NCBI RefSeq assembly: GCF_028595325.1
Contig: NZ_JAQQXR010000014.1
Location: 18,763-82,762, forward strand
DNA from: Janthinobacterium fluminis
GTDB taxonomy: Bacteria > Pseudomonadota > Gammaproteobacteria > Burkholderiales > Burkholderiaceae_D
Reading direction: 5' to 3'
Length of the DNA stretch: 64,000 nt
The position numbers were made by a program, and so were the translations under genes. The notes beneath the pieces are model-generated. The model was not told the origin of the DNA, made no database searches, and saw only the letters and a list, made by a program, of their open reading frames with translations. Shown here piece after piece: positions 27,193 to 34,627 of this stretch; the stretch's first letter is position 1; the number at the start of each line of letters is the position of its first letter.

Positions 27193-27288
27193 AGCGCTCC
27201 TCCCCGTTTTGTCATGGCTGGCATGTGCAAAATTTAGACTGGCGATCGGCGCGCCGGTTCGGGGCTAGGCAAAATATGGCTGATGCAT

Positions 27289-27356
27289 GGGGACAGACCA
27301 CGATTTCCAAGGAATATTTTCTTGAAAATATTCCTTGGAAATCGTGGTCTGTCCCC
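27289..27356. repeat. Perfect 32-bp inverted repeat (GGGGACAGACCACGATTT type)
   Basis: Arms 27289-27320 and 27325-27356 are exact complements with a four-base CTTG loop; the outer ends read GGGGACAGACCACGATTTCC. It lies between the start of the ferritin-like gene and the end of the cystine-transporter gene, both on the minus strand, and may act as terminator for the latter. The same outer 18 bases recur once, unpaired, at 30621-30638. Confidence 0.9.
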
Positions 27357-27373
27357 TGCTGTGCCTGCGGTGC

Positions 27374-28771
27374 TTAGGCCGCTTCGACTTCGTCCAGGTT
27401 GACTTCGGCGTCGCTGTTAAAGACGGCCAGGTCGGTTTCGCCCAGCACGCGGCTGGTGAGCGTGCCGGCGGTGATCGAGCCGCTGACGTTGAGCGCGGTG
27501 CGGCCCATGTCGATCAGCGGTTCGATCGAGATCAGCAGGCCGGCCAGCGCGACCGGCAAGTCCATCGCCGACAGTACGATCAGCGCGGCGAAGGTGGCGC
27601 CGCCGCCGACGCCGGCCACGCCGACCGAGCCGATCATGACGATCAGCAGCAGCGGCACGATGAAGGCGACGGTGAACGGGTCGACGCCGACGGTGGGGGC
27701 GATCATCACGGCCAGCATGGCCGGGTAGATGCCGGCGCAGCCGTTCTGCCCGATGGTCGAGCCGAACGAGGCGGCGAAGTTGGCGATGCCCTCCGGCGTG
27801 CCCAGGCGCTGGGTCTGGGTTTGCACGCTCATCGGTATCGAGCCGGCGCTGGTGCGCGAGGTGAACGCGAAGGCCAGCACGGGGAAGATTTTCTTGAGGT
27901 AGCGCAGCGGGTTCAGGCCGGCGCCGGCGATCAGGCCCAGGTGCACGCCGAACATCAGCAGCAGCGCGCTGTACGAGGCCAGCACGAAGCTGATCAGTTT
28001 GAGGATGTCGGCGTAGCTGGAGCTCGACACCACCTGCACCATCAGCGCGAAGACGCCGTAGGGGGTCAGGCGCAGCACCAGCGTGACCATGCGCATGACG
28101 ATGGCGTGGGCGACCTTGACGAATTGCTCGAACGAGGCGAACAACTCCGGCTTCTTGCCGGCGATGCCGGTGGCGGAGATGCCGATGAAGATGGAGAAGA
28201 CCACCACGGCGATGGTCGAGGTCTTGCGCGCGCCCGTCATGTCGAGGAAGGGATTGGACGGGATGAAGCTGATCAGCATGCTCGGCAGCGAAATCGCCTT
28301 GGCGCTGGCCAGCGTGCCCTGCAGATACTGGCCGCGCGCCACTTCGGCGGCGCTGGACGTCAGGCCGATGGCGCTCAGGTCGAACAGCTTGGCCATCAGG
28401 ATGCCGATGGCGGCGGCCACCAGCGTCGTCGCCATCAGCGTGCCGATGGTCAGCGCGCTGATCTTGCCGAGCGAGTTGGCGTCTTTCAGCTTGAGGATGG
28501 CGGCGACGATGGACACCATAATCAGCGGCATGATGATCATTTGCAGCAGCTTGACGTAGCCGGTGCCGATGATGTCGAGGTAGCCGTTGGTGCCGGCGAC
28601 GACGGGCGAGTCGGCGCCGAACAGGGCCTGCAGCGCGGCGCCGAGGACGATGCCCAGGCCCAGCGCGGTGAAGACGCGCACGGTGAACGAGGCGTGGCGG
28701 CTTTGCTGGCGGTACAGGAAGGCGCAGGCGGCCAGCGCGACGGCCAGGTTGATCAGGATGCTCATTGCCAT
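27374..28771 (-). CDS. tcyP: L-cystine symporter, TcyP/YdjN type (dicarboxylate:cation symporter family)
   Basis: 465 residues with 8-10 hydrophobic segments and family motifs KLLQMIIMPLIMVSIVAAILKL, TPYGVFALMVQVVSSSS, FTSRTSAGSIPMSVQTQTQRLG and NGCAGIYPAMLAVMIAP, the serine-rich re-entrant loop of the Glt/DctA superfamily in its cystine-transporter form. It imports cystine with Na+ or H+. Start ATG 28771 with AAGGG upstream; ATG 28765 is possible. It stands alone, divergent from the histidine kinase. Confidence 0.88.
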   Translation of the reverse strand: MAMSILINLAVALAACAFLYRQQSRHASFTVRVFTALGLGIVLGAALQALFGADSPVVAGTNGYLDIIGTGYVKLLQMIIMPLIMVSIVAAILKLKDANSLGKISALTIGTLMATTLVAAAIGILMAKLFDLSAIGLTSSAAEVARGQYLQGTLASAKAISLPSMLISFIPSNPFLDMTGARKTSTIAVVVFSIFIGISATGIAGKKPELFASFEQFVKVAHAIVMRMVTLVLRLTPYGVFALMVQVVSSSSYADILKLISFVLASYSALLLMFGVHLGLIAGAGLNPLRYLKKIFPVLAFAFTSRTSAGSIPMSVQTQTQRLGTPEGIANFAASFGSTIGQNGCAGIYPAMLAVMIAPTVGVDPFTVAFIVPLLLIVMIGSVGVAGVGGGATFAALIVLSAMDLPVALAGLLISIEPLIDMGRTALNVSGSITAGTLTSRVLGETDLAVFNSDAEVNLDEVEAA

Positions 28772-29042
28772 TGATAGCCCTTGTGTTGGTTTTTTTAGGG
28801 GGAGGTTGCTTTACGAATGCGTTATATTTTAACCAGGCTTGCCGCTTGCCACAGCGGCCGCCGGTCAGCCACTGTACAGGAAAGTGCCGGCGGCGCGGCA
28901 AAAGCGCTTAGGAATATTTCCTTATATACATATGTGCCGCCCCCGGCTGCGTTGCCCCTGCCGTCGCGCCGGCCGCAAGTCGGCGCTTCGACCTCAGCCA
29001 TTCTGTTGTATTCTGTAGCAAACGTACTCAGGATGCTCCTCC
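28772..29042. other. Divergent intergenic region, tcyP / histidine kinase
   Basis: 271 bases that hold the upstream regions of two divergent genes. I see no RNA gene, repeat or convincing promoter hexamers. The stretch around 28905-28945 is AT-rich (GGAATATTTCCTTATATACATATG), a likely promoter zone. Confidence 0.4.
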
Positions 29043-30614
29043 ATGCGCATGCCCGCCGGCGCGGTTCCGCCCCGCGCCCCCTCGACACTTTCGCTGCGCG
29101 TCGTCATCGGACTCACGGTCGTGGTCGGCATTGCGCTGGCCTCGGCGCTGGTCTACGCCGAGGCCGCGTTGCGCCTGCGCGACGACTACACGGCCGAAAT
29201 CCGCGTCGAACTGGAGCGCCTGGCGGCCCTGACGGCGCTGGCGCTGCGCGAGCCGATCTGGCGCTACGAACCGGAGCAGGCCGACTCCATCATCGAGGCG
29301 GCCTTCGTCAACCCGGCCGTGCAAAGCATCACCGCCGTCGACAACAAGGGCGTGCCCTTCGCCTCGCGCAGCCGGTCGCATCCGGAACAAAGCCATCTGC
29401 TCGTGCTCGAACGCGACATCGTGCGCGGCGGCGCCGTGCTGGGGCGGCTGAACATCCAGATGTCGACGGCCGGCTACCAGGTGCGGCAGGACGCGGTGGC
29501 CAAGCAATACCTGCGCGCCGGGTTGCTGACCATGCTCGGCTCGCTGCTCTTCATCCTCGCCGTCATGCACTGGCGCTTCGCCCGGCCGGTGGCGCGCCTG
29601 CTGGCCGCCTCGCGCCACCTGTCGGCGGGCCGGCTCGACGTGCCCATCGTCGCCGTGCGCGACGACGAACTGGGCGCGCTCGCCCACAGTCTCGATGAAA
29701 CGCGCAAGTCGCTGCTGGACCTGTTCGGCAAGGTCGAACAGCGCAACGTCGAACTGGGCGACGCCAATGAGCACCTGGAACAGCGCGTGGCCAACCGCAC
29801 CCGCTCGCTGGAAGAGGCGCTGGCCACCCTCAGCCGGGCGCAGGAGGAAATCATCCAGGTGGAAAAGCTGGCCTCGCTGGGGCGCGTCGTGGCCGGCGTC
29901 GCCCACGAGTTGAACACGCCGCTGGGCAACGCGCTGACGGTGGCGTGCACCATCGCCGACCTGCACAAGGAATTGCGCGCCGAGGACCTTGCCGGCAAGC
30001 TGCGCCGCAGCACGCTGCTGAATTTGCTCGACCGCGCCGACAGCGGCTTCGACATCCTGCTGCGCAACCTGGACCGCGCCGCCGCCATCGTCCACGATTT
30101 CAAGCAAGTGGCGGTGGACCAGACCAGCAACCAGCGCCGCAGCTTCGATCTAGCCAGCGTCAGCAACGAAGTGCTGACCCTGCTCAGTCCGGCCCTGCGG
30201 CGCGCCAACTGCAGCGTCGCGCTGACGGCGGCGCCCGGGCTGTACTGCGACAGCTTTCCCGGCCCCTACGGCCAGGTGTTGAGCAACCTGATCATGAACG
30301 CCGTGCTGCACGGCTATGCGGAGCGGCCCGAGGGCGGCGTCGTCGCCGTCGTCATCGCCCGCGCCGAGGCCCAGCAACTGACGCTGACGGTGCGCGACGA
30401 TGGCTGCGGCATGAGCGAGGACGTGTGCAAGAAAATCTTCGACCCCTTCTTCACCACCAAGATGGGGCGCGGCGGCACCGGGCTGGGCATGAATATCGTG
30501 CAGGGCATCATCGTGCGCATACTAGGCGGCAGCATCGCCGTCAGCAGCGAGCCGGAGCGGGGCACGACGGTGCTCGTCACGCTGCCCGTCAGCGCGCCCA
30601 GCATCAAGGCTTGA
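29043..30614 (+). CDS. Membrane sensor histidine kinase without adjacent response regulator
   Basis: 523 residues: TM1 about 19-40, a periplasmic sensor about 41-160 (ALREPIWRYEPEQADSIIEAAF), TM2 about 161-178, HAMP (RPVARLLAASRHLSAGRL), a coiled coil, then the catalytic core with H-box VAGVAHELNTPLGN (His near residue 287), N-box NLIMNAVLHGY, and G-boxes DDGCGMS and GGTGLGMNIV. The class resembles large-loop kinases of the HAMP/HATPase_c type. No response regulator gene lies within several genes, so it is an orphan here. Signal unknown. Confidence 0.9.
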   Translation: MRMPAGAVPPRAPSTLSLRVVIGLTVVVGIALASALVYAEAALRLRDDYTAEIRVELERLAALTALALREPIWRYEPEQADSIIEAAFVNPAVQSITAVDNKGVPFASRSRSHPEQSHLLVLERDIVRGGAVLGRLNIQMSTAGYQVRQDAVAKQYLRAGLLTMLGSLLFILAVMHWRFARPVARLLAASRHLSAGRLDVPIVAVRDDELGALAHSLDETRKSLLDLFGKVEQRNVELGDANEHLEQRVANRTRSLEEALATLSRAQEEIIQVEKLASLGRVVAGVAHELNTPLGNALTVACTIADLHKELRAEDLAGKLRRSTLLNLLDRADSGFDILLRNLDRAAAIVHDFKQVAVDQTSNQRRSFDLASVSNEVLTLLSPALRRANCSVALTAAPGLYCDSFPGPYGQVLSNLIMNAVLHGYAERPEGGVVAVVIARAEAQQLTLTVRDDGCGMSEDVCKKIFDPFFTTKMGRGGTGLGMNIVQGIIVRILGGSIAVSSEPERGTTVLVTLPVSAPSIKA

Positions 30615-30620
30615 ACTTGA

Positions 30621-30638
30621 AAATCGTGGTCTGTCCCC
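30621..30638. repeat. Solo half-copy of the GGGGACAGACCACGATTT repeat
   Basis: AAATCGTGGTCTGTCCCC is identical to the right outer arm of the 27289-27356 repeat but has no partner arm here. It lies in the gap between the convergent kinase and binding-protein genes. Confidence 0.7.
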
Positions 30639-30642
30639 AGCG

Positions 30643-31455
30643 CTAAGGCAGCGGCGCATCCAGTAATTTTTGCAACTGGCCGGATTTTTCCATCAGCAGC
30701 AGCTCGCGGTCGATCAACTCCTTCAAGGCCGCGCCGACCGGGCTGGCCTTGGTGAACATCATGTGAAAGGCGTTGGCGCTCACGCCGGGCAGGGGCGCGT
30801 GGCCGAGTTCCGGGTCGTTGGCGAAGTCGTAGGCGCCCAGCCTGGACATGCCCTCTATCACCTCGATGTCCTCGGCGAAGACCTCGATGCGGCCCAGGTG
30901 CAGCATCTTGACCAGCGACACATAGTTGCCGGTGCGCGTCATCGCTTCCTTGTTGACTTCACCCAGCAGGGAGTAGGCGTAGCCGTAGATGCCGCCCAGG
31001 GTGTAGCGGTTCAAGTCGGCTTGGCGGCGCACGTCCAGGCCGTTCGGGTGGGTGCGGCGCGAATAAAAGTAATGGTAATGGGTTTGGTAGTAGGGGAGCG
31101 ACAGGTGGTAGGCGGCGAGGCGCTCGGGGTTGCTGCTGGCGCTGAGCAGCATCTGGTACTGCGTGCCGCTGGCCAGCTCCTGCAGGCAGCGCTTCCACGG
31201 TAGCAGCCGGATGGTATGGCGGATGCCGTGGCGCGCGAAAATGGCCGCCACCACGTCCAGGGAATTGCCCCGCACCTCGGCGGTTTTGCCCCCGGCCTCG
31301 CGGCGGTAGTAGATATAGGGCGGCCATTCGGCGGCGTCGTCGCAGATGCCGATTGTGCCGCCGACCAGCGCGGCGGGCGTTTGCGCCTGTGCCGGCAGGG
31401 CGGCGAGCATGCCCGGCGCCAGCGTCAGCCAGGCTGTCAAGAATATGCATCGCAT
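30643..31455 (-). CDS. Periplasmic substrate-binding protein, SBP_bac_3-like
   Basis: 270 residues. Signal peptide FLTAWLTLAPGMLAALPAQAQA-type near residues 4-25, then GTIGICDDAAEWPPYIYY, GNSLDVVAAIFARHGI, LPWKRCLQELASGTQYQMLLSAS and a C-terminal lobe ending LLLMEKSGQLQKLL. This is the amino-acid-type solute-binding fold; the two cysteines (in GICDD and KRCLQ) may form a disulphide. No transporter permease is adjacent, so it may be a sensory or orphan binding protein. ATG 31455 preceded by GGATAG is chosen; the open frame upstream to 31590 has no start support. Confidence 0.8.
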   Translation of the reverse strand: MRCIFLTAWLTLAPGMLAALPAQAQTPAALVGGTIGICDDAAEWPPYIYYRREAGGKTAEVRGNSLDVVAAIFARHGIRHTIRLLPWKRCLQELASGTQYQMLLSASSNPERLAAYHLSLPYYQTHYHYFYSRRTHPNGLDVRRQADLNRYTLGGIYGYAYSLLGEVNKEAMTRTGNYVSLVKMLHLGRIEVFAEDIEVIEGMSRLGAYDFANDPELGHAPLPGVSANAFHMMFTKASPVGAALKELIDRELLLMEKSGQLQKLLDAPLP

Positions 31456-31657
31456 CGCTATCCTTTCGCTTCCGCTAGTTGGAATGGCATCTGATTGCAC
31501 CACTACACAGCCATCCTTGCCGGAAGGGCTGAAAGAAGGGGATGTTGTCGCTAGTATAGGCCAAACGGGGCCTGCCAACGCCCCCGCCATATCGATGTGG
31601 CGAGGCTGAAGCCCTTGCGCGTCTTTTCCGGCGACTGGGAGAAGGGCGGGCGTTGGA

Positions 31658-31686
31658 TTGACATCCTAACGAACGTTAGTTAGAAT
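31658..31686 (+). promoter_or_regulatory. Promoter with embedded palindromic operator for the cupin-tetR pair
   Basis: TTGACA (31658-31663), 17 bases, TAGAAT (31681-31686): an almost ideal sigma-70 promoter. The spacer carries CTAACG-AA-CGTTAG (31666-31679), a perfect inverted repeat in the position where a TetR repressor would block RNA polymerase. The tetR gene is second in the transcript, so autoregulation is the simple reading. Confidence 0.8.
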
Positions 31687-31719
31687 GAATTTCTATTTCA
31701 ACTTCTAGGAGTCTTCATC

Positions 31720-32040
31720 ATGATTTTGGTCCGGAAAGATGAGCGTAATTGGTCTAATGCGGGAATCCCTGGGGTGCAAACCTGCCAGACATGGGAGGGC
31801 AAAGACGGTGGTGGCGGTTACTTCGCCAAGTTCCAGGCAGGGGCGGGTTTCCCCAAACATGCTCATCATGGAATGTGGGAGCAGATCATTGTTTTGTCAG
31901 GCGCACTCCGATTTAATCACGATGAAATGCGGGCTGGCGATGTGCTGCAAGTTCAAGGTATCGAGGAGCACGAAGTTCTTGCGCTGGAAGATTCGGTGGT
32001 GTTCGTGGCGCATCACAAAAACGATAAGAATGCGGAGTAG
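31720..32040 (+). CDS. Small cupin-domain protein
   Basis: 106 residues. Cupin motif 1 is visible as GGGYFAKFQAGAGFPKHAHHGMWEQIIVLSGAL (metal ligands H, H, E) and motif 2 as MRAGDVLQVQGIEEHEVLALED. AGGAG eight bases before the ATG sets the start. The product may bind a metal or a small ligand; possibly it modifies or senses the inducer of the following TetR regulator. Codon use is clearly less GC-rich than the core genes, suggesting acquisition. Confidence 0.8.
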   Translation: MILVRKDERNWSNAGIPGVQTCQTWEGKDGGGGYFAKFQAGAGFPKHAHHGMWEQIIVLSGALRFNHDEMRAGDVLQVQGIEEHEVLALEDSVVFVAHHKNDKNAE

Positions 32041-32045
32041 TCATT

Positions 32046-32651
32046 ATGGCGGCAGCATCTAAAAACAGTTCGACGCTCACGCGTGAATCAATCTTGGATG
32101 CCGCTATTCGCCTGTTTCAAAGTCATGGATTTAATGGGCTGGGAATGCGGCAAATAGCGGACAACTTGAATATCAAGGCTCCTAGCCTTTATCACCATTT
32201 TCCTTCAAAGGAGGTGCTGGCTCAACAAGCGCTGCTCCAATATCGCGAGAATCAAATGATTCGCTTGCGCCTCATTGAAGAGAAGGTGCTATTGGCCGAT
32301 AGGCTGTATGGGTATGTAGAGCTGTTCGCTGAAATGCTGAGCGATGGAAGGCGCCCGTGCATGTACCTGGCGATGATGAATGAATCTACTTACAAAGAGG
32401 ATTTTTGTGCTGAAGAGCTCAAATTGTTTGCCAAGCAGAATATTGATTGGCTCGAAAACGTGCTGAGAGAGGCACAGTATGGCGCCAACTCAAGAGCAGC
32501 GATTTCCGAGCGGAACATGGCGGAGATTATTTTTTCTTCTCTTGAGGGCGTGACGGTTATTTCCCTGGCGGACGAAAATCCATCTGAGGCTTTTCGCGAA
32601 AGGGCCGCTAATTTCCTGAAACTGGTAATCGGTGTGGCTGAGTCGCCATGA
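32046..32651 (+). CDS. TetR-family transcriptional regulator
   Basis: 201 residues with the N-terminal TetR helix-turn-helix TRESILDAAIRLFQSHGFNGLGMRQIADNLNIKAPSLYHHFPSKEVLAQQAL (residues about 12-60) and an all-helical ligand domain. It starts five bases after the cupin gene, in one operon behind the operator at 31666. Low-GC codons match the cupin gene. The ligand is unknown. Possible targets are its own operon and unlinked genes. Confidence 0.9.
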   Translation: MAAASKNSSTLTRESILDAAIRLFQSHGFNGLGMRQIADNLNIKAPSLYHHFPSKEVLAQQALLQYRENQMIRLRLIEEKVLLADRLYGYVELFAEMLSDGRRPCMYLAMMNESTYKEDFCAEELKLFAKQNIDWLENVLREAQYGANSRAAISERNMAEIIFSSLEGVTVISLADENPSEAFRERAANFLKLVIGVAESP

Positions 32652-32721
32652 GTTCGCTAGATATGGAAAGGGTGTTAGTAAGCAGTTGACCCTAAGAGGA
32701 CGGAATCGACAGCAAACTGGA

Positions 32722-32772
32722 AGTCGCGTGCTGCAAACCGGGTAACTGTGAGATCGGATCGCGACTACTACA
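32722..32772. repeat. 51-nt direct repeat, left copy, flanking the T6SS cassette
   Basis: Starts AGTCGCGTGCTGCAAACCGG and ends GCGACTACTACA; matches 34545-34595 with four mismatches. Each copy has inverted ends AGTCGCG ... CGCGACT. It lies between the tetR stop and the hcp stop. Confidence 0.85.
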
Positions 32773-32807
32773 TTTTAGTCATAACGCTGGGGGCTTCCAC
32801 TCTTGCA

Positions 32808-33299
32808 CTAACAGATCCGATTTGATGCAAGATCCCAGCCCCCGGCCGTGTTCCCGCAGACGCCGCCCGCGATTCGCTGTTGAGTGTATTTCCACTTGGC
32901 TTTCGAATACTTGAGGCCCACGTGTTCAGAGAGCAACTCACCTTCGTGGATGGAAGGGCATACGCCACCGATGAGTACATTTTCCAGTTCAATTTCGAAA
33001 TACTTGACCCGCGTACCATTACCGTCAGCACGCATGAATTCCAATTTTGCCTTCGGGATTGTGCGCCCCATCGAACAATTTTGTAGCAATATCGGTGACG
33101 CAAGGTCGGCGATTTTTGTAATGACGACCTCGCCATGCTGGCAACGCTCAGCCGTGTGTCCGCCGCTAGTCGATGCTGTTGCTGATTTTGGTTGTGCGAC
33201 TGACCAAGTCGCACTTTTGCATTCGATCCAGTCCTTGTGACCGTCATCGGCTGATTCACCTTTGATGCCGTCGATCTGAAGATAGACGTCTATTGCCAT
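32808..33299 (-). CDS. hcp: Orphan Hcp-family type VI secretion tube protein
   Basis: 163 residues, the normal Hcp length. Motifs: AIDVYLQIDGIKGESADDGHKDWIECKSATW at the N-terminus, HGEVVITKIADLASPILLQNCSMGR, KAKLEFMRADG, KYFEIELENVLIGGV and a final GWDLASNRIC. Hcp hexamers form the secreted inner tube of the T6SS and carry small effectors. GGAGG six bases before ATG 33299 fixes the start; the in-frame extension to 33551 lacks support and is probably the promoter region. No other T6SS structural genes are in the window. Lower GC than the flanks. Confidence 0.88.
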   Translation of the reverse strand: MAIDVYLQIDGIKGESADDGHKDWIECKSATWSVAQPKSATASTSGGHTAERCQHGEVVITKIADLASPILLQNCSMGRTIPKAKLEFMRADGNGTRVKYFEIELENVLIGGVCPSIHEGELLSEHVGLKYSKAKWKYTQQRIAGGVCGNTAGGWDLASNRIC

Positions 33300-33543
33300 G
33301 TCGCCTCCGATAGTGACTTCTGCACGTTGCAGGCCATAAGTTCCATTATTGACGCGAATTTCTCTGGGAATATTGGGGTGGGTCAACCAGGAATTTAGGA
33401 AGGTCCAGTGTGCGGCATCCCTGCTAAGTGCAGCAGGACAAGTTGAGTCTTGCGTGAGATCATCGCTGCTCAGATGCTTCGCTGCTAGTGTTGAGCTTCC
33501 ATAGGTAATGCCCAGTACCGCCCCCACCAGCCAGGAGGAATTT
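33300..33543. promoter_or_regulatory. Divergent control region between hcp and the muramidase gene
   Basis: 244 bases separate the two divergent starts and must contain both promoters if the genes are expressed. No clear hexamer pair or repeat stands out. The minus-strand frame stays open through it but has no ribosome site. Confidence 0.4.
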
Positions 33544-34053
33544 ATGGCCACTTCTGCTGTTCAAACGAATCCCAATGCAACGCTGTCGCTCAGTCCCGAG
33601 GCCCGTCGCCGAATGCGAACTCAACGCGAAGGCGTCGTTCGTGGCTATTACAATGACGGTCACGGCAACCGTGGACATTGTAGTTACGGTATCGGCATCT
33701 TGGTACATCGTGGCCCCTGCACTGCGGAAGAGTTGGGCAGGCCGCTGACGAGTGCTCAGATCGAATCCTCGTTTGCAAATGCGATCCGTGAGGCTGAGCA
33801 TGCCGTCCGGCGAAACGTCACCAATCAGGCACTGACACAAGCGCAATTTGACGCTTTGGTGAGCTATTCGTACAACACTGGTGCTCGTGGAGCACATGAC
33901 ACGTTTCAGCGTGTTGATCGCGGTGATTTGCGAGGTGCTGGGCGTTTAATTATGAGCAACACGTATTCAACTCAGCGTGGTCGCCGCGTTTTGATGCCGG
34001 GCTTGGTGCAGCGACGGGTAGAAGAAAGTGCCCCATTTTTGGAAGGGCAATAG
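33544..34053 (+). CDS. GH24-type (phage-lysozyme-like) muramidase, probable T6SS effector
   Basis: 169 residues. The T4/lambdoid lysozyme pattern is visible: RREGVVRGYYND-like start (REG with catalytic Glu, YYND with Asp), then HCSYGIGILVHRGPC where Ser replaces the usual Thr before YG, and FDALVSYSYNTGARG. No signal peptide is present, as expected for a protein delivered to the periplasm of a rival by Hcp. GGAGGA seven bases before ATG 33544 fixes the start. It is divergent from hcp and followed after three bases by a secreted small protein, the effector-immunity order. A prophage origin is the alternative. Confidence 0.82.
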   Translation: MATSAVQTNPNATLSLSPEARRRMRTQREGVVRGYYNDGHGNRGHCSYGIGILVHRGPCTAEELGRPLTSAQIESSFANAIREAEHAVRRNVTNQALTQAQFDALVSYSYNTGARGAHDTFQRVDRGDLRGAGRLIMSNTYSTQRGRRVLMPGLVQRRVEESAPFLEGQ

Positions 34054-34056
34054 TTT

Positions 34057-34533
34057 ATGGCGCGCAAATGGATCTCAGCGGTTATTCTGGGTCTTGTCAG
34101 TGCCTCATGCTTGGCAGGCGATGGGGCACGTTCAGCCCTGTTTGGGCGTTGGGTGGTAACAGGGACAGCTGATGCCCAAGAAACCACATCACTTTCCAGT
34201 GACGATGCGGACAAGTTGACTGGCACCGATTTCATCGTCACGGCCGAGTCAGTGCGATTTTCAGATGAAATATGCGATAAGCCAAAGTTTAAGCAGGCTA
34301 GCTATGGCACGGCTGTTTTTTTTCGGCGAGAGTACAAACTCGACCCAAGAAAATTACGCCTGCCTGATCCTGTGACGGAAATTACTATTGATTGTCTGGC
34401 ACCGTCACCAATCAGTTTCGTCTACATTAAGGATAAGCGACACATCGTCTTTTTCTGGAAAGGCTTCTTCCTGAATGCGAAAATAGGTCGTGCGGGATTC
34501 GAACCTGCGACCGACGGATTAAAAGCCCGCTAG
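34057..34533 (+). CDS. Secreted small protein, putative immunity to the muramidase; C-terminus replaced by tRNA-derived sequence
   Basis: 158 residues. A signal peptide (KWISAVILGLVSASCLA, end near residue 20) is followed by LFGRWVVTGTADAQETTSL, FIVTAESVRFSDEICDKPKF and ITIDCLAPSPISFVYI with two cysteines, a beta-rich periplasmic or lipocalin-like domain. Being exported and starting three bases after the muramidase gene, it fits a cognate immunity protein. The last 16 residues (IGRAGFEPATDGLKAR) are translated from a tRNA-Lys fragment and are not native; the true stop was probably close by, so the protein may still work. Function is inferred from position only. Confidence 0.6.
   Translation: MARKWISAVILGLVSASCLAGDGARSALFGRWVVTGTADAQETTSLSSDDADKLTGTDFIVTAESVRFSDEICDKPKFKQASYGTAVFFRREYKLDPRKLRLPDPVTEITIDCLAPSPISFVYIKDKRHIVFFWKGFFLNAKIGRAGFEPATDGLKAR
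34484..34531 (-). pseudogene. Partial tRNA-Lys(UUU), 3' half, truncated
   Basis: 48 bases match the 3' part of the three intact tRNA-Lys genes at 38071-38470 (from the anticodon arm to near the acceptor end) with three mismatches. It stops abruptly after CCGCT, where the intact genes continue into the D arm. This is the footprint left by integration of an element at a tRNA 3' end or by a recombination junction. It is not a working tRNA. Confidence 0.85.
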
Positions 34534-34544
34534 GCTAACTGTTT

Positions 34545-34595
34545 AGTCGCGTGCTTCAAACCGGGTAACTGTCAGATCAGATCGCGACTGCTACA
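34545..34595. repeat. 51-nt direct repeat, right copy, flanking the T6SS cassette
   Basis: Matches 32722-32772 at 47 of 51 positions and has the same AGTCGCG ... CGCGACT inverted ends. It starts 13 bases after the tRNA-Lys fragment. Confidence 0.85.
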
Positions 34596-34627
34596 ACTTG
34601 GAGTGCGTCAGCGTCATCCAATCGTAT

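Noticed and set aside
33300..33551. N-terminal extension of hcp by 84 codons
   Set aside because: The hcp family starts at MAIDVYLQ, which has a perfect GGAGG site. The extension has no ribosome site and covers the divergent promoter region.
32722..34595. Integron attC interpretation of the 51-nt repeats
   Set aside because: The inverted ends do not fit the RYYYAAC / GTTRRRY core sites and no integrase gene is in the window.
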